DNA from: Defluviicoccus sp. bin129 | GTDB taxonomy: Bacteria > Pseudomonadota > Alphaproteobacteria > MPNO01 | Assembly (NCBI GenBank): GCA_002239065.1 | Contig: MPNO01000005.1 | Coordinates: forward strand, 62,001 to 126,000 | Reading direction: 5' to 3' | DNA length: 64,000 nucleotides | Part shown: positions 18,632 through 27,717 of the stretch, piece after piece | How positions within the stretch are numbered: the stretch's first letter is position 1 | Layout: each line of letters begins with the position of its first letter | The notes under the pieces: model-generated | What the model saw: only the letters and a program-made list of their open reading frames with translations | Told to the model about the DNA's origin: nothing | Database searches by the model: none | Made by a program: the position numbers and the translations under genes

Positions 18632-18644
18632 GGTTTCCTCCGTG

Positions 18645-19856
18645 TCAGTCGAGTTGCAGGAGAGCCGATTTCAGATAGGCGCTCTCGGGCAGGAAGGGGT
18701 GGACCGGGTGGTCCGGGCCGGCGCCGCCGCGATGCAGCACCCGCCCGTTTCGCCTGATCCCGCGCAGCGCGCCGCGCAGGGCCTCGGCGAACTGGCCCGC
18801 GTCGACCTGGTGCGAGCAGGACGCCGCGAACAGGAACCCGCCCGGGCGCACGCACGCCGCCGCGAGCCGGATCAGCTTGCGGTAGCCCTTGAGCCCCGTG
18901 GCCAGGTCCTTTTTCGATTTGACGAAGGCCGGCGGGTCGCAGACCACGACGTCGAAGCTGCGCCCGTCGCGGGCGAACGCCTCGAGGGAGGCGAACACCT
19001 CGCCACGTTGAAACGCGCACGAACCGGCGAGCCCGTTCAGCCGCGCCGCCTCGGCGCCGAGCGCGAGCGCCGGCTCCGACCGGTCGAGACAGAGAACCGA
19101 GCGCGCGCCGGCCGCGGCGGCCTGCAGCCCGAAGCCGCCGAGATAGCTGTATGCGTCCAGCATGTCCGCACCGCGCGCCAGTGCCGCCACCCGGGCGCGG
19201 TTCTCGCGGTGGTCGTAGAACCAGCCGGTCTTCTGGCCCTGGCCGAGGTCGACCAGGAACCGCACCCCGTTTTCCACGATCTCCACCGGGGCGTCGAGCG
19301 CGGCGCCGGCATGCGAGATCCCGGACGGCAGACCTTCGAGCGCGCGCGCGGCGGTGTCGTTGCGGAACACGATGGAACGGACACCGGCCGCATCGAAGAT
19401 CGCCTCGGCCAGCGCCCCGGCGAGGCGGTCCATGCCGGCGGTGTTGAGCTGTGCCGCCGCCGCGTCGCCGTAGCGGTCCAGCACCAGCCCGGGCAACCCG
19501 TCCGCCTCCGACCAGGCGAGCCGGTAATAGGGGGCGTCGTAAAGCCGTTCGCGGAGCGCCAGCGCCCGGGCCAGACGGGCGGCGAGGAAGTCCCGGCCGA
19601 CCGGGGCGTCCGGGTCGGGCGAAAGAACCCGGGCGCTGATCAGCGGGCGCGGGTTGAACATCGCCGTGCCCAGCGCCCCACCGGCGCTGTCCTCCAGGCG
19701 GACGATCGCGCCCGGCGCCAGCGCCTTGGCCTCGCGGCTCATCGCGATCTCGTTGGAATAGGCCCAGGGATGGCCCGCCCGCAGCCGCTTGTGGCGTCCG
19801 GGCATCAGCCGGATCGCCGGCCGGTCGCCGATATCGTCGATCGCGGGCGTCGCCAT
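18645..19856 (-). CDS. class I rRNA large-subunit cytosine methyltransferase (RlmI-like)
   Basis: A 403-residue protein with an N-terminal PUA domain (KRLRAGHPWAYSNEI), a central EEHEE region and a Rossmann methyltransferase domain. LDAYSYLGGFGLQAA binds SAM, and CDPPAFVKSKKDL is motif IV. A cysteine in SCSHQV is the likely catalytic nucleophile. RlmI makes m5C1962 in 23S rRNA; family placement is by length and motifs. The start at MATPAIDD is preferred over a longer open frame. It is divergent from panB across 147 bp. Confidence 0.88.
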   Translation of the reverse strand: MATPAIDDIGDRPAIRLMPGRHKRLRAGHPWAYSNEIAMSREAKALAPGAIVRLEDSAGGALGTAMFNPRPLISARVLSPDPDAPVGRDFLAARLARALALRERLYDAPYYRLAWSEADGLPGLVLDRYGDAAAAQLNTAGMDRLAGALAEAIFDAAGVRSIVFRNDTAARALEGLPSGISHAGAALDAPVEIVENGVRFLVDLGQGQKTGWFYDHRENRARVAALARGADMLDAYSYLGGFGLQAAAAGARSVLCLDRSEPALALGAEAARLNGLAGSCAFQRGEVFASLEAFARDGRSFDVVVCDPPAFVKSKKDLATGLKGYRKLIRLAAACVRPGGFLFAASCSHQVDAGQFAEALRGALRGIRRNGRVLHRGGAGPDHPVHPFLPESAYLKSALLQLD

Positions 19857-20003
19857 GGCGCGGACAATAAAGCATTTGGCGGCCTGCCGCCGAACGGGCG
19901 GCCCGCCGACAGCGTTTCGCGCCGCCCGAAAAAGGTCTACAACTAGCCCGTCGCAGCCCGCCGGAGATTGCACGCGGCGGCAGAGGCGAAACGCGAGGCT
20001 GAC

Positions 20004-20840
20004 ATGAGCGTGGCGAGCAAGGGGCAGCGGGTTACCGTGCCCGAGCTCCGGGGCCGCAAGGGCGCCGAGCCCATCGTGGTGCTCACCGCCTATACCGCGC
20101 CGCAGGCCAGGATCCTCGACCCCCATGTCGACGTGCTGCTGGTCGGCGATTCGCTCGGCATGGTGATCTACGGGCTCGATTCCACGCTCGGCGTGACGCT
20201 GGACATGATGATCGCGCACGGGGCGGCGGTGGGCCGCGGCTCGCGGCACGCCTGCGTCATCGTCGACCTGCCCTTCGCGAGCTACCAGGAATCGCCCGCC
20301 CAGGCCTACCGCAACGCCGCCAGGGTGATGGCCGAGACCGGCTGCGCCGCGGTCAAGCTCGAGGGCGGGGTCGAGATGGCGCCGACCGTCGAATTCCTGG
20401 TCAAGCGCTCGATCCCGGTGATGGGGCATGTCGGGCTGATGCCGCAATCGGTCCACGCCTATGGCGGGTTCCGGGTGCAGGGGCGCGGCGAGGCGGACGG
20501 GCGCGCCATCGTCGAGGACGCCAGGGCGATCGCCGGGGCAGGCGCCTTTTCGATGGTGGTCGAAGGCGTGATCGAACCCGTCGGGCGCGAGATCACCGCG
20601 AGCGTGGCGGTGCCGACCATCGGCATCGGCGCTTCGCCGAGCTGCGACGGGCAGGTGCTGGTCACCGAGGACATGGCCGGGCTGTTCGCCGAGTTCACAC
20701 CGCGCTTCGTCCGCCGCTACGCCGAGCTCGGCGAGGCGCTCGGCGAGGCCGTGGCGGCCTATGCCGCGGACGTGCGGGCGCGCCGCTTCCCCGGACCCGA
20801 GCATTGTTTCGGCGTGCCCAAGCGCGCCAAGCTCGCCTGA
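20004..20840 (+). CDS. panB: 3-methyl-2-oxobutanoate hydroxymethyltransferase
   Basis: A 278-residue PanB, first committed step of pantothenate synthesis (ketopantoate from 2-ketoisovalerate and methylene-THF). Family motifs are [25 protein letters not shown] (metal Asp), AVKLEGG and [17 protein letters not shown]. The ATG at 20004 has GAGG 6 nt upstream and matches the usual N-terminus. It is followed by panC on the same strand. Confidence 0.96.
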   Translation: MSVASKGQRVTVPELRGRKGAEPIVVLTAYTAPQARILDPHVDVLLVGDSLGMVIYGLDSTLGVTLDMMIAHGAAVGRGSRHACVIVDLPFASYQESPAQAYRNAARVMAETGCAAVKLEGGVEMAPTVEFLVKRSIPVMGHVGLMPQSVHAYGGFRVQGRGEADGRAIVEDARAIAGAGAFSMVVEGVIEPVGREITASVAVPTIGIGASPSCDGQVLVTEDMAGLFAEFTPRFVRRYAELGEALGEAVAAYAADVRARRFPGPEHCFGVPKRAKLA

Positions 20841-20872
20841 GCCGGCCGCGCCCCCGCATCGACGAGGACGAA

Positions 20873-21742
20873 GTGCCCCCGGGGCTCGAGATCCTGCACG
20901 CGACCGAAGACGTCCGGCGCCGGGTCGCCGGCTGGCGCGCCGACGGGCTCTCGGTCGGGCTGGTGCCCACCATGGGCGCCATCCATGACGGGCATCTGGC
21001 GCTCGTCAGGGAAGCGGCCGCCGGGTCCGACCGCGTGGTGGCCAGCCTGTTCGTCAACCCGAAGCAGTTCGCCCCCGGCGAGGATTTTTCCGCCTATCCG
21101 CGCGACGAAGTCGGGGATGCCGCGCTGATCGCGTCGGCCGGCGGCGATCTGCTCTTCGCCCCGCCCGGGGAGACGGTCTACCCCGAGGGCTTTTCGACCG
21201 CCGTCTCCGTCGGCGCGTTGAGCGAAGGGTTGTGCGGCGCCTTCAGGCCGGGCCATTTCGAGGGCGTCGCCACGGTGGTCGCCAAGCTGCTCAACATGGT
21301 GCGGCCCGACGCCGCCTGGTTCGGCGAGAAGGATTTCCAGCAGCTTCAGGTGATCCGGCGCCTCGCCCGCGACCTCGATCTCGGTGTCGCGGTCCACGGC
21401 GTCCCGACGGTGCGGGAGGCGGACGGCCTCGCACTGTCTTCGCGCAACGCCTATCTGAGCGCGGAGGAGCGTGAAGCGGCGCCGGCGCTGCACCGCGCGC
21501 TTGTCGCGCTCGCCGAACGCGCGGTCGCACCGGGCGCGGATCTCGCCCGGGCGATCGGGGAGGCCGAGCGCAGCATCCTCGCCGCCGGCTTCCAGCGGGT
21601 CGACTATGTCGCCGTGGTCGACCGCGAGACGCTGCGCCCGGCGGACCCGCCGATCGGGGAGGAGGCGCGCGCGCTCGCCGCCGCCTGGCTCGGCAAGGCC
21701 CGGTTGATCGACAACGTCGCGGTGCCGCCCCGGGGTCCCTGA
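20873..21742 (+). CDS. panC: pantothenate synthetase (pantoate--beta-alanine ligase)
   Basis: A 289-residue PanC that condenses pantoate with beta-alanine using ATP. The HIGH-like PTMGAIHDGHLAL, SLFVNPKQF, AWFGEKDFQQLQVI and LALSSRNAYLS motifs are all intact. Start chosen is a GTG at 20873 with GAGGAC upstream, giving normal length; the longer ATG at 20804 would overlap panB. It forms a panBC operon. Confidence 0.95.
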   Translation: MPPGLEILHATEDVRRRVAGWRADGLSVGLVPTMGAIHDGHLALVREAAAGSDRVVASLFVNPKQFAPGEDFSAYPRDEVGDAALIASAGGDLLFAPPGETVYPEGFSTAVSVGALSEGLCGAFRPGHFEGVATVVAKLLNMVRPDAAWFGEKDFQQLQVIRRLARDLDLGVAVHGVPTVREADGLALSSRNAYLSAEEREAAPALHRALVALAERAVAPGADLARAIGEAERSILAAGFQRVDYVAVVDRETLRPADPPIGEEARALAAAWLGKARLIDNVAVPPRGP

Positions 21743-21853
21743 CAGCTTTCCGAGGACCGTCCGTTCGTTGCGGTCAGGTCCTGGCGCGGCAAGCCCGATT
21801 CATTGTCGTCCGCGCATGCCAGCCATGCGTGCATAAATTATTTTTGTTCTCTC

Positions 21854-21882
21854 TTGGATTTATTTCCCCCTCATTGTATGAA
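21854..21882 (+). promoter_or_regulatory. possible promoter in the AT-rich island
   Basis: TTGGAT (21854-21859), a 17-bp spacer and TATGAA (21877-21882) match sigma-70 spacing, with three and four consensus bases. If real, the flavin reductase mRNA would have a leader of about 290 nt containing both hairpins. Confidence 0.3.
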
Positions 21883-21993
21883 TCCCCTGATACACAACGG
21901 TAGATAGCAGTCGTGGCCGTAAACTCTCGCTGCGCGTCGCCGTCCAGCCGAGCCGGCGCGGGCCGCCTGCGCTTACCGATCTCGGGCTGGAGG

Positions 21994-22034
21994 TTCCCCG
22001 GGGGCCGGGCCTGGACTGTACGGCCCCGGGGGAA
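21994..22034 (+). other. leader hairpin 1
   Basis: A 14-bp stem with one mismatch pairs 21994-22007 with 22021-22034 around a 13-nt loop. It is very stable. It could be a late panBC terminator or part of a structured 5' UTR; no T-run follows. Confidence 0.45.
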
Positions 22035-22075
22035 GGATCGAGCGCAAGCTTCCGGCCCGCGCCGGCGCCCAGAAT

Positions 22076-22123
22076 AGCAGGCGGGCCGGGATCGCTCGCC
22101 CGGTTCACTGCCGCCCGCCTGCT
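22076..22123 (+). other. leader hairpin 2 (nested)
   Basis: A perfect 11-bp inverted repeat (22076-22086 with 22113-22123) encloses a smaller 5-bp hairpin. It ends 57 nt before the flavin reductase start. Confidence 0.45.
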
Positions 22124-22180
22124 GTCCGCGGATGCCCGGATGTGGAAGAATGACGGCCGGCGAATGCGCAGAGGTGCCCG

Positions 22181-22855
22181 ATGTTCTACGAGCCCGGCAA
22201 GACCGATCACGGCCTGCCGTACAACCCCTACAAGTCGATCGTCGTGCCGCGGCCGATCGGCTGGGTCTCGACCCTCGATCCCGACGGCGTGCCCAACCTC
22301 GCGCCGTACAGCCAGTTCAACAACCTGGGCTACGATCCGCCCTATGTGATGTTCTCGGCCAGCCCGAGACCGGGCGGGGACCCCAAGGACAGCGCGCGCA
22401 ACGCGATGCAGACCGGCGAGTTCGTGTGCAACATGGCCACCTGGGCGCTGCGCGAGGCGGTCAACACGACGGCCCAGTTCGTCGCTGCGGAGGTCGACGA
22501 GATGGAGCTCGCCGGGCTGGAGCCCGCGCCGTCGAGACTGGTGAAGCCGCCCAGGGTCGCAGACTCGCCGGTGCATCTCGAATGCCTCTACCACGCCACG
22601 ATGGTGCTGCCCGGGCGCACGGTCGAGAACACCAGCCATGTGGTGGTCGGGCGGGTGATCGGGGTGCATATCGCCGACGATGCGCTGACCGCCGACGGCA
22701 AGCTCGACATCGCCCGGCTGCGTCCGCTGGCGCGGCTCGGCTATCACGACTACACCGCCGTCGACAGCCTCTTCACCATGGCGCCCGGCGGGCCCGACGC
22801 CGAACATCTGCGCCGCGGCATGGCCGGCGAGCCCAAGGCGGAGGCGGCCGAGTAA
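22181..22855 (+). CDS. flavin reductase-like (FMN-binding split-barrel) protein
   Basis: A 224-residue flavoredoxin-type protein that binds FMN in a split beta-barrel. The N-terminal block PYKSIVVPRPIGWVST and APYSQFNNLGYDPP are diagnostic, with FVCNMATWALREAVN following. Such proteins reduce flavin or act directly as oxidoreductases. The ATG is preceded by AGAGGTG. It stands alone between the structured leader and tRNA-Arg. The partner enzyme is unknown; several oxygenases lie in the window. Confidence 0.88.
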   Translation: MFYEPGKTDHGLPYNPYKSIVVPRPIGWVSTLDPDGVPNLAPYSQFNNLGYDPPYVMFSASPRPGGDPKDSARNAMQTGEFVCNMATWALREAVNTTAQFVAAEVDEMELAGLEPAPSRLVKPPRVADSPVHLECLYHATMVLPGRTVENTSHVVVGRVIGVHIADDALTADGKLDIARLRPLARLGYHDYTAVDSLFTMAPGGPDAEHLRRGMAGEPKAEAAE

Positions 22856-22907
22856 CCCGGATATCCGTTGCCATGCCACCCGCCAGACGGTATATCGGCG
22901 ACCTCGC

Positions 22908-22984
22908 GCGCCCGTAGCTCAACTGGATAGAGCACCTGACTACGGATCAGGAGGTTGGGAGTTCGAATCTTCCCGGGCGCGCCA
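22908..22984 (+). tRNA. tRNA-Arg (anticodon ACG)
   Basis: A 77-nt cloverleaf. The acceptor stem is GCGCCCG/CGGGCGC and the D-stem GCTC/GAGC. The anticodon stem is CCTGA/TCAGG with loop CTACGGA, giving anticodon ACG at 22942-22944. The T-arm has TTCGAAT, and the 3' CCA is encoded. ACG is normally deaminated to ICG to read CGU, CGC and CGA. Confidence 0.96.
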
Positions 22985-23062
22985 TTCTCCTCGACGGGTT
23001 GCCGTGCTCCGCCCCGCGCCGCACGATGAGGCGACGCCAGCCAGATCCGGGGCAATGCCGGC

Positions 23063-24208
23063 ATGCGCATCGTCGCCATACGCGAAAAGACCGTCGCGCT
23101 TTCCTCGGGCGTACGCAACGCCAGTATCGGCTTCCGCGGGATGACGGCGAGCGCGCTTGCGATGGTCTCCGACGTGATCCGCGACGGCAGACCCGTCACC
23201 GGGCTGGCCTTCGACTCGGTCGGGCGCTACGGCCATGGAGGTCTGCTGCGCGAACGCTTTGTTCCGCGCGTGCTGGCGGCCGACCCTGAAGACTATGCCG
23301 GCGCCCGGGGGCCCGATCCGTTCCGGATCTGGGAAATCGCCATGCGGGACGAGAAACCCGGCGGGCACGGCGAACGATCCGGCGCGGTCGGGCTGATCGA
23401 CGCGGCCGCCTGGGATCTCGCGGCCAAGCTCGAGGACAAGCCGCTCTGGCGCCTGCTCGACGAACGGTTCGGAGACGGCGCCGGGGAGCGTCGCGTGCCG
23501 GTCTATGCGAGCGCCGGGCACTACCATGAGGAGAACGATGTCGCGCGGCTCGCAGCCGAGATGCGCGCGTGCGTCGATCTCGGTTTCCGCACGGTGAAGA
23601 TCAAGGCCGGCGGCGCGCCCGTCGCGGAAGACCTGCGCAGGATCGACGCCGCTCTCGACAATCTGGGCGCCGAAGCTGCCCTCGCGGTCGATTGCAACGG
23701 CGCGATGGGCCGGTCCGAGGCATCGGCGTTCATCTCGGCGGTGGCCGACCGCGACCTGGCGTGGGTCGAGGAACCGGTCGATCCGCTGGACTTCGAAGCT
23801 TTGGGCGCGCTCGCCGAGACCGCGCCGCTGCCGCTTGCCACCGGAGAGAACCTGTTCTCGGCGGCGGACACGCTCAATCTCCTGCGCTATGGCGGGCTCC
23901 GCCCCGACCGCGACCTGCTCCAGATGGACATCTCCCTGAGCTACGGCATCGTCGAATATCTGCGCATCCTCGATATCGTCGAGGCCCATGGCTGGCCGCG
24001 CCGCCAATGCCTGCCGCATGCCGGGCACCTGTTCGCTTTCAACGTCGCCGCGGGGCTCCGGCTGGGCGGCCACGAGACCGCGCCGCTCGCCGCGATTCCG
24101 CCCGGTCTCGAAGTTTCGGACGGTCATGCCCGGCCCGGCGACGCGCCCGGCGTCGGCTTCGAACGCGACCCGCGCTTCGCCGCGCTGTTTGCCGACCTCA
24201 CGGGATGA
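23063..24208 (+). CDS. enolase-superfamily dehydratase, D(-)-tartrate dehydratase-like
   Basis: A 381-residue mandelate-racemase/muconate-lactonising-group protein. It contains the capping domain and a barrel with the KxK pair Lys179 and Lys181 (VKIKAGGAP). Metal ligands are Asp210, Glu236 and Glu262, and a C-terminal LPHAGH has His319. Strings such as EKPGGHGERS, RYGGLRPDRD and SYGIVEY match my memory of Bradyrhizobium D-tartrate dehydratase (TarD), which makes oxaloacetate. Specificity within the superfamily is not certain. A LysR regulator gene follows on the same strand. Confidence 0.85.
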   Translation: MRIVAIREKTVALSSGVRNASIGFRGMTASALAMVSDVIRDGRPVTGLAFDSVGRYGHGGLLRERFVPRVLAADPEDYAGARGPDPFRIWEIAMRDEKPGGHGERSGAVGLIDAAAWDLAAKLEDKPLWRLLDERFGDGAGERRVPVYASAGHYHEENDVARLAAEMRACVDLGFRTVKIKAGGAPVAEDLRRIDAALDNLGAEAALAVDCNGAMGRSEASAFISAVADRDLAWVEEPVDPLDFEALGALAETAPLPLATGENLFSAADTLNLLRYGGLRPDRDLLQMDISLSYGIVEYLRILDIVEAHGWPRRQCLPHAGHLFAFNVAAGLRLGGHETAPLAAIPPGLEVSDGHARPGDAPGVGFERDPRFAALFADLTG

Positions 24209-24285
24209 GTCCCGGCGGAAACCTTCGAGGCCCCGCAGTTCTCGCCAGGCTGCCCGGCAAGACCGGCGCATCCCGCGCCCCTCTG

Positions 24286-24375
24286 TATAACCAAAAGGCA
24301 TATATTTGTAGAATAAAGTAACCTTCCATCCCAATCTTCAAAATATATCGTCTTGGTTGTAACGATCTGGTTATA
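24286..24375. promoter_or_regulatory. AT-rich LysR-type operator region
   Basis: The AT-rich gap before the LysR gene holds an 8-bp inverted pair, TATAACCA (24286-24293) and TGGTTATA (24368-24375). A near copy, TGGTTGTA (24354-24361), lies 14 bp before the second arm. Such half-sites are typical of LysR autoregulation. Confidence 0.4.
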
Positions 24376-24392
24376 GATGTATTTGATGCCCT

Positions 24393-25304
24393 ATGGCTCG
24401 AAAATCGTCTCAGCGGGTTCCGTCGATGAGCGCGTTGGCCGCTTTCGAATGCGCCGCGCGTCACGGCAGCTTTTCGCGAGCGGCCCTGGAGCTCGGGGCG
24501 ACACAACCCGCGATCAGCCGCCATATCGCGAGTCTCGAAGAGCGGCTGGGTACGCAGCTCTTCGAACGCTCCCGCAAGGGTGTGGTCCTGACCGATGCGG
24601 GGCGGCGGTTTTGCGAAGCCGTCGTCACCGGGCTCGGCATCATCCGCACGGCGATCGTCGATGCCTCCAGCGGTGCGCAAGCCGAACAGGTGGTGATCGC
24701 CTGCTCCCACGATGCATCGCAATTCTTCCTGCTGCCGCGATACGAGGCGCTTCAGGACGCGCTCGGCGAAAATGTCACGATACGGGTGCTCACCTTCCAA
24801 TACGACGCCCGCCAACTCCCGCTCGATCCGATCGCCGATCTGGTCCTGGCCTGGGAGCCCCGCAGCGAGGATCAGGATTACGTCGTCGTTTGCGGGGAAG
24901 CGGTGGCGCCGGTCTGCTCGCCCCGCTACGCCGCGACCCATGCGGCAACCCTGGATCGGCCCGTCAGCACCTGGGGAGAATTGACTTTTCTTCAGCAGAT
25001 TGGCGGCGCCACCGGTTCGGCGTCCTGGGATGACTGGTTCCGGATCGTGGGCCGTCCGAACACCGGGCCCCGCTTCATGGGTTTCGACAGCTACGCCTAC
25101 GTGCTGGAGACCGCGGCGGCGGATCGCGGTATCGCGCTCGGCTTGCGGCATTTCATCGATCCGTATCTCGAGCGCGGCGCGCTCACCCTGGTGACCGACG
25201 ACTTCGTGGAATTCCACAGCCGGTATTGCGGATACCTGACCGAACGGGGGCGCAACAGGCCGATCGCGCATAGCTGCCTCGAGTTCCTGGAACACTGCGT
25301 CTAG
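24393..25304 (+). CDS. LysR-family transcriptional regulator
   Basis: A 303-residue LTTR. The N-terminal winged helix-turn-helix reads SALAAFECAARHGSFSRAALELGATQPAISRHIASLE, with LFERSRKGVVLTDAG completing the domain; the rest is the periplasmic-binding-like effector domain of the GcvA type. The ATG at 24393 is used; an ATG at 24426 (MSALAAFE) would also give a typical start. It probably controls itself and the tartrate-dehydratase-like gene upstream. The effector is unknown. Confidence 0.92.
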   Translation: MARKSSQRVPSMSALAAFECAARHGSFSRAALELGATQPAISRHIASLEERLGTQLFERSRKGVVLTDAGRRFCEAVVTGLGIIRTAIVDASSGAQAEQVVIACSHDASQFFLLPRYEALQDALGENVTIRVLTFQYDARQLPLDPIADLVLAWEPRSEDQDYVVVCGEAVAPVCSPRYAATHAATLDRPVSTWGELTFLQQIGGATGSASWDDWFRIVGRPNTGPRFMGFDSYAYVLETAAADRGIALGLRHFIDPYLERGALTLVTDDFVEFHSRYCGYLTERGRNRPIAHSCLEFLEHCV

Positions 25305-25410
25305 CCGCGGTCGACGCGGGCGTAGCGCGCTCCACCGCCCGAAACCCTGAAATCTCCGCCGTTTTGGACGATACTCCGCGCTACGGGTTGGTTCGGACGG
25401 GAGAGACGGG

Positions 25411-26766
25411 TTGGCCGGACAAAAGCGGTGGATCCGCGGCGCCTCGGCGGTGGTCACGATGGATGCCGAGCGCACCGAGCTCGCCGGGGCGGACATCCTT
25501 GTCGAGGACGGACGGATCGCGGCCCTCGGCGGCGGCGGTCCCGGGGACCGAGCGGGCTGGGAGTCCATCGACGCCGCCGGCTGCGTGGTGACGCCGGCGC
25601 TGGTCAACACGCACCACCACTTGTTCCAGACGCTGACCCGCGCGGTGCCCGCGTGCCAGGACGCGCTGCTCTTCGCCTGGCTCGGGGCGCTCTACCCGGT
25701 ATGGGCGCGCATGCGGCCCGAAGACATCTTCGTCTCCGCCCAGCTCGGCCTCGCCGAACTCGCCTTGTCGGGCTGCGGGACGAGCGCCGACCACCTCTAT
25801 CTCTATCCCGACGGCGTCCGGCTGGAGGACACGATCGAGGCCGCGGCCACGATCGGGCTGCGGTTCCATGCGACACGCGGCGCGATGAGCGTCGGCGAGA
25901 GCGCCGGCGGCCTGCCGCCCGACCGCTTGGTGGAGCGCGAGGCCGACATAATCGAGGACTGCATCCGGGTGGTCGACGCCTTCCACGACCGGTCCGACGG
26001 CGCGATGGTCCGGGTGGGTATCGCCCCCTGCTCCCCGTTCTCCGTGTCGCGGGAGCTGATGCGCGATGCCGCCCTGCTGGCCGGAGACAAGGAGGTGCGG
26101 CTGCACACCCATCTGGCGGAGAACGCCGAGGATGTCGCTTTCTCGCTCGAGACCTTCGGCTGCCGTCCCGGCGACTACGCCGAGTCCCTGGGCTGGGTGG
26201 GCGATCACGTGTGGCATGCCCATTGCGTCGAACTCGACGCGCGGGAGATCGCGCTCTTTGCCCGCACCGGCACCGGGGTGGCGCATTGCCCGTCGTCCAA
26301 CTGCCGGCTGGGGTCGGGGGTGGCTCCGCTGCGCGCGATGCGTGACGCCGGGATCGCCGTCGGGCTGGGGGTCGACGGCTCGGCCAGCAACGATTCCGGG
26401 AGCCTCCTCCCGGAAGCCCGCCAGGCGATGCTGATGCAGCGGGCGCGGCTCGGCGCGGATGCGATGGGCGCGCGCGAAGCGCTCGAGATCGCGACCCTGG
26501 GCGGGGCGCGGATCCTCGGGCGTGCCGGCGAGATCGGCTCGATCGAGGTCGGCAAGCGGGCCGACCTGGCGATCTGGGACGTATCCGGCCTCGCCGCCGC
26601 GGGCGCCTGGGACCCCGTCGCCGCGCTCGTGCTGTGCGGCCCGTTCACCGTCCGCGATTTGTTCGTCGAGGGGCGCCCGGTGGTGCGCGACGGACGGCTG
26701 ACCACCGTCGATCCCGTGGCGCTCGCCGAAACGGCGCGCCGCAGGGTGGCCCGCCTCGCATCGTAA
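25411..26766 (+). CDS. 8-oxoguanine deaminase-like amidohydrolase
   Basis: A 451-residue metal-dependent amidohydrolase. The HxH metal motif is in NTHHHLF (His68, His70), with HTHLAENAED and HAHCVEL giving the barrel histidines and GVDGSASNDSGSLLPEARQ the metal aspartate. The last motif is typical of the 8-oxoguanine/isocytosine deaminase and AtzB-like group. The reaction expected is hydrolytic deamination of an aminopurine or s-triazine. The start is a TTG with GGAGAG 8 nt upstream; no ATG lies near. It is followed 13 nt later by a homocysteine methyltransferase. Confidence 0.82.
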   Translation: MAGQKRWIRGASAVVTMDAERTELAGADILVEDGRIAALGGGGPGDRAGWESIDAAGCVVTPALVNTHHHLFQTLTRAVPACQDALLFAWLGALYPVWARMRPEDIFVSAQLGLAELALSGCGTSADHLYLYPDGVRLEDTIEAAATIGLRFHATRGAMSVGESAGGLPPDRLVEREADIIEDCIRVVDAFHDRSDGAMVRVGIAPCSPFSVSRELMRDAALLAGDKEVRLHTHLAENAEDVAFSLETFGCRPGDYAESLGWVGDHVWHAHCVELDAREIALFARTGTGVAHCPSSNCRLGSGVAPLRAMRDAGIAVGLGVDGSASNDSGSLLPEARQAMLMQRARLGADAMGAREALEIATLGGARILGRAGEIGSIEVGKRADLAIWDVSGLAAAGAWDPVAALVLCGPFTVRDLFVEGRPVVRDGRLTTVDPVALAETARRRVARLAS

Positions 26767-26779
26767 CCGGAGGGAGGCG

Positions 26780-27715
26780 ATGGTGTCCGGTCCCCAACGC
26801 AGCGCCGAAATCGTCGTTTTGGACGGCGGGCTGGGCCAGGAGCTGCACCGGCGGAGCGCGCTCCCGCCCTCGCCGCTCTGGTCGGTCCAGGTCATGATGC
26901 ACGAGCCCGGGCTCGTCGAAACGGTCCATCTCGACTTCATCGAGGCCGGCGCCCGGGTGATCACGTTGAACAGCTACACCGCGACTCCGAGCCAGCTCGC
27001 CCGCGCCGGCCAGGCCGGCCGGTTCGATGCCGTGCACCATGCCGCCGTGACCGCGGCGCACGCCGCGCGGGAGAGGAGCGGGCGGGACATCCGGATCGCC
27101 GGCTGCCTGCCGCCCCTGGTCGACAGCTACAGACCCGATCTGACGCCGCCGGAAGAAACCTGCCTCTCCGACTACCGCAGGATCGTGGCCGCCCAGGCGG
27201 ACCATGTCGACCTGTTCCTCTGCGAGACCCTGGCTTCGGTCGCGGAGGCTCGCATCGCGACCGTCGCCGCGCGCGAGAGCGGAAGGACGGTGTGGACCGC
27301 GCTGACGGTGGACGATTCGAACGGCTCGGTGCTGCGGTCCGGCGAACCCGTCGCCGCCGGCGCGGAAGCGGCCCTGGAAGCCGGCGCGGCGGCGCTGCTG
27401 ATCAACTGTTCCCGCCCGGAGGCGACCGTCGACGCGCTGCCGGCGCTCGCGCGGATCGGGGTCCCGTTCGGCGCCTATGCCAACGGGTTCGTCTCGGTCG
27501 ATGCCCTCGAACCCGGCGGAACCGCGGACGTGTTGGAGGCGCGCGGGGATCTGGGCCCGGCAGCCTATGCGGACCATGCGCTGCGCTGGGCGGCATCGGG
27601 CGCGACGATCCTGGGCGGGTGCTGCGAAATCGGGCCCGCCCACATCGCGGAGCTGGCGCGGCGGCTCCAGGCCGGGCGGTACGGCCTCGCGGCCGATCCG
27701 CTCCCGGGGCAGTAG
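26780..27715 (+). CDS. homocysteine S-methyltransferase family protein
   Basis: A 311-residue zinc-dependent methyltransferase of the MHT/BhmT/MetH-N family. It has the N-terminal LDGGLGQEL, LNSYTAT, the first zinc Cys in INCSRPE and the pair in GGCCEIG. It transfers a methyl group to homocysteine, the donor being S-methylmethionine, betaine or another methyl compound. A good GGAGGGAGG precedes the ATG. It is coupled with the deaminase gene and convergent with the flavin monooxygenase (2 nt between stops). Confidence 0.88.
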   Translation: MVSGPQRSAEIVVLDGGLGQELHRRSALPPSPLWSVQVMMHEPGLVETVHLDFIEAGARVITLNSYTATPSQLARAGQAGRFDAVHHAAVTAAHAARERSGRDIRIAGCLPPLVDSYRPDLTPPEETCLSDYRRIVAAQADHVDLFLCETLASVAEARIATVAARESGRTVWTALTVDDSNGSVLRSGEPVAAGAEAALEAGAAALLINCSRPEATVDALPALARIGVPFGAYANGFVSVDALEPGGTADVLEARGDLGPAAYADHALRWAASGATILGGCCEIGPAHIAELARRLQAGRYGLAADPLPGQ

Positions 27716-27717
27716 CG

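Larger units (their letters stand above)
21743..22180. other. 438-bp intergenic region with AT-rich island and structured leader
   Basis: No gene is visible. It holds an AT-rich island (about 21828-21912), an inverted CGCATG/CATGCG pair near 21812-21828, and two strong GC hairpins listed separately. Composition shifts sharply from AT-rich to very GC-rich at about 21915. Confidence 0.7.

Noticed and set aside
22908..22984. tRNA-Arg as an integration site of a genomic island
   Set aside because: No integrase and no visible duplication of the tRNA 3' end downstream.
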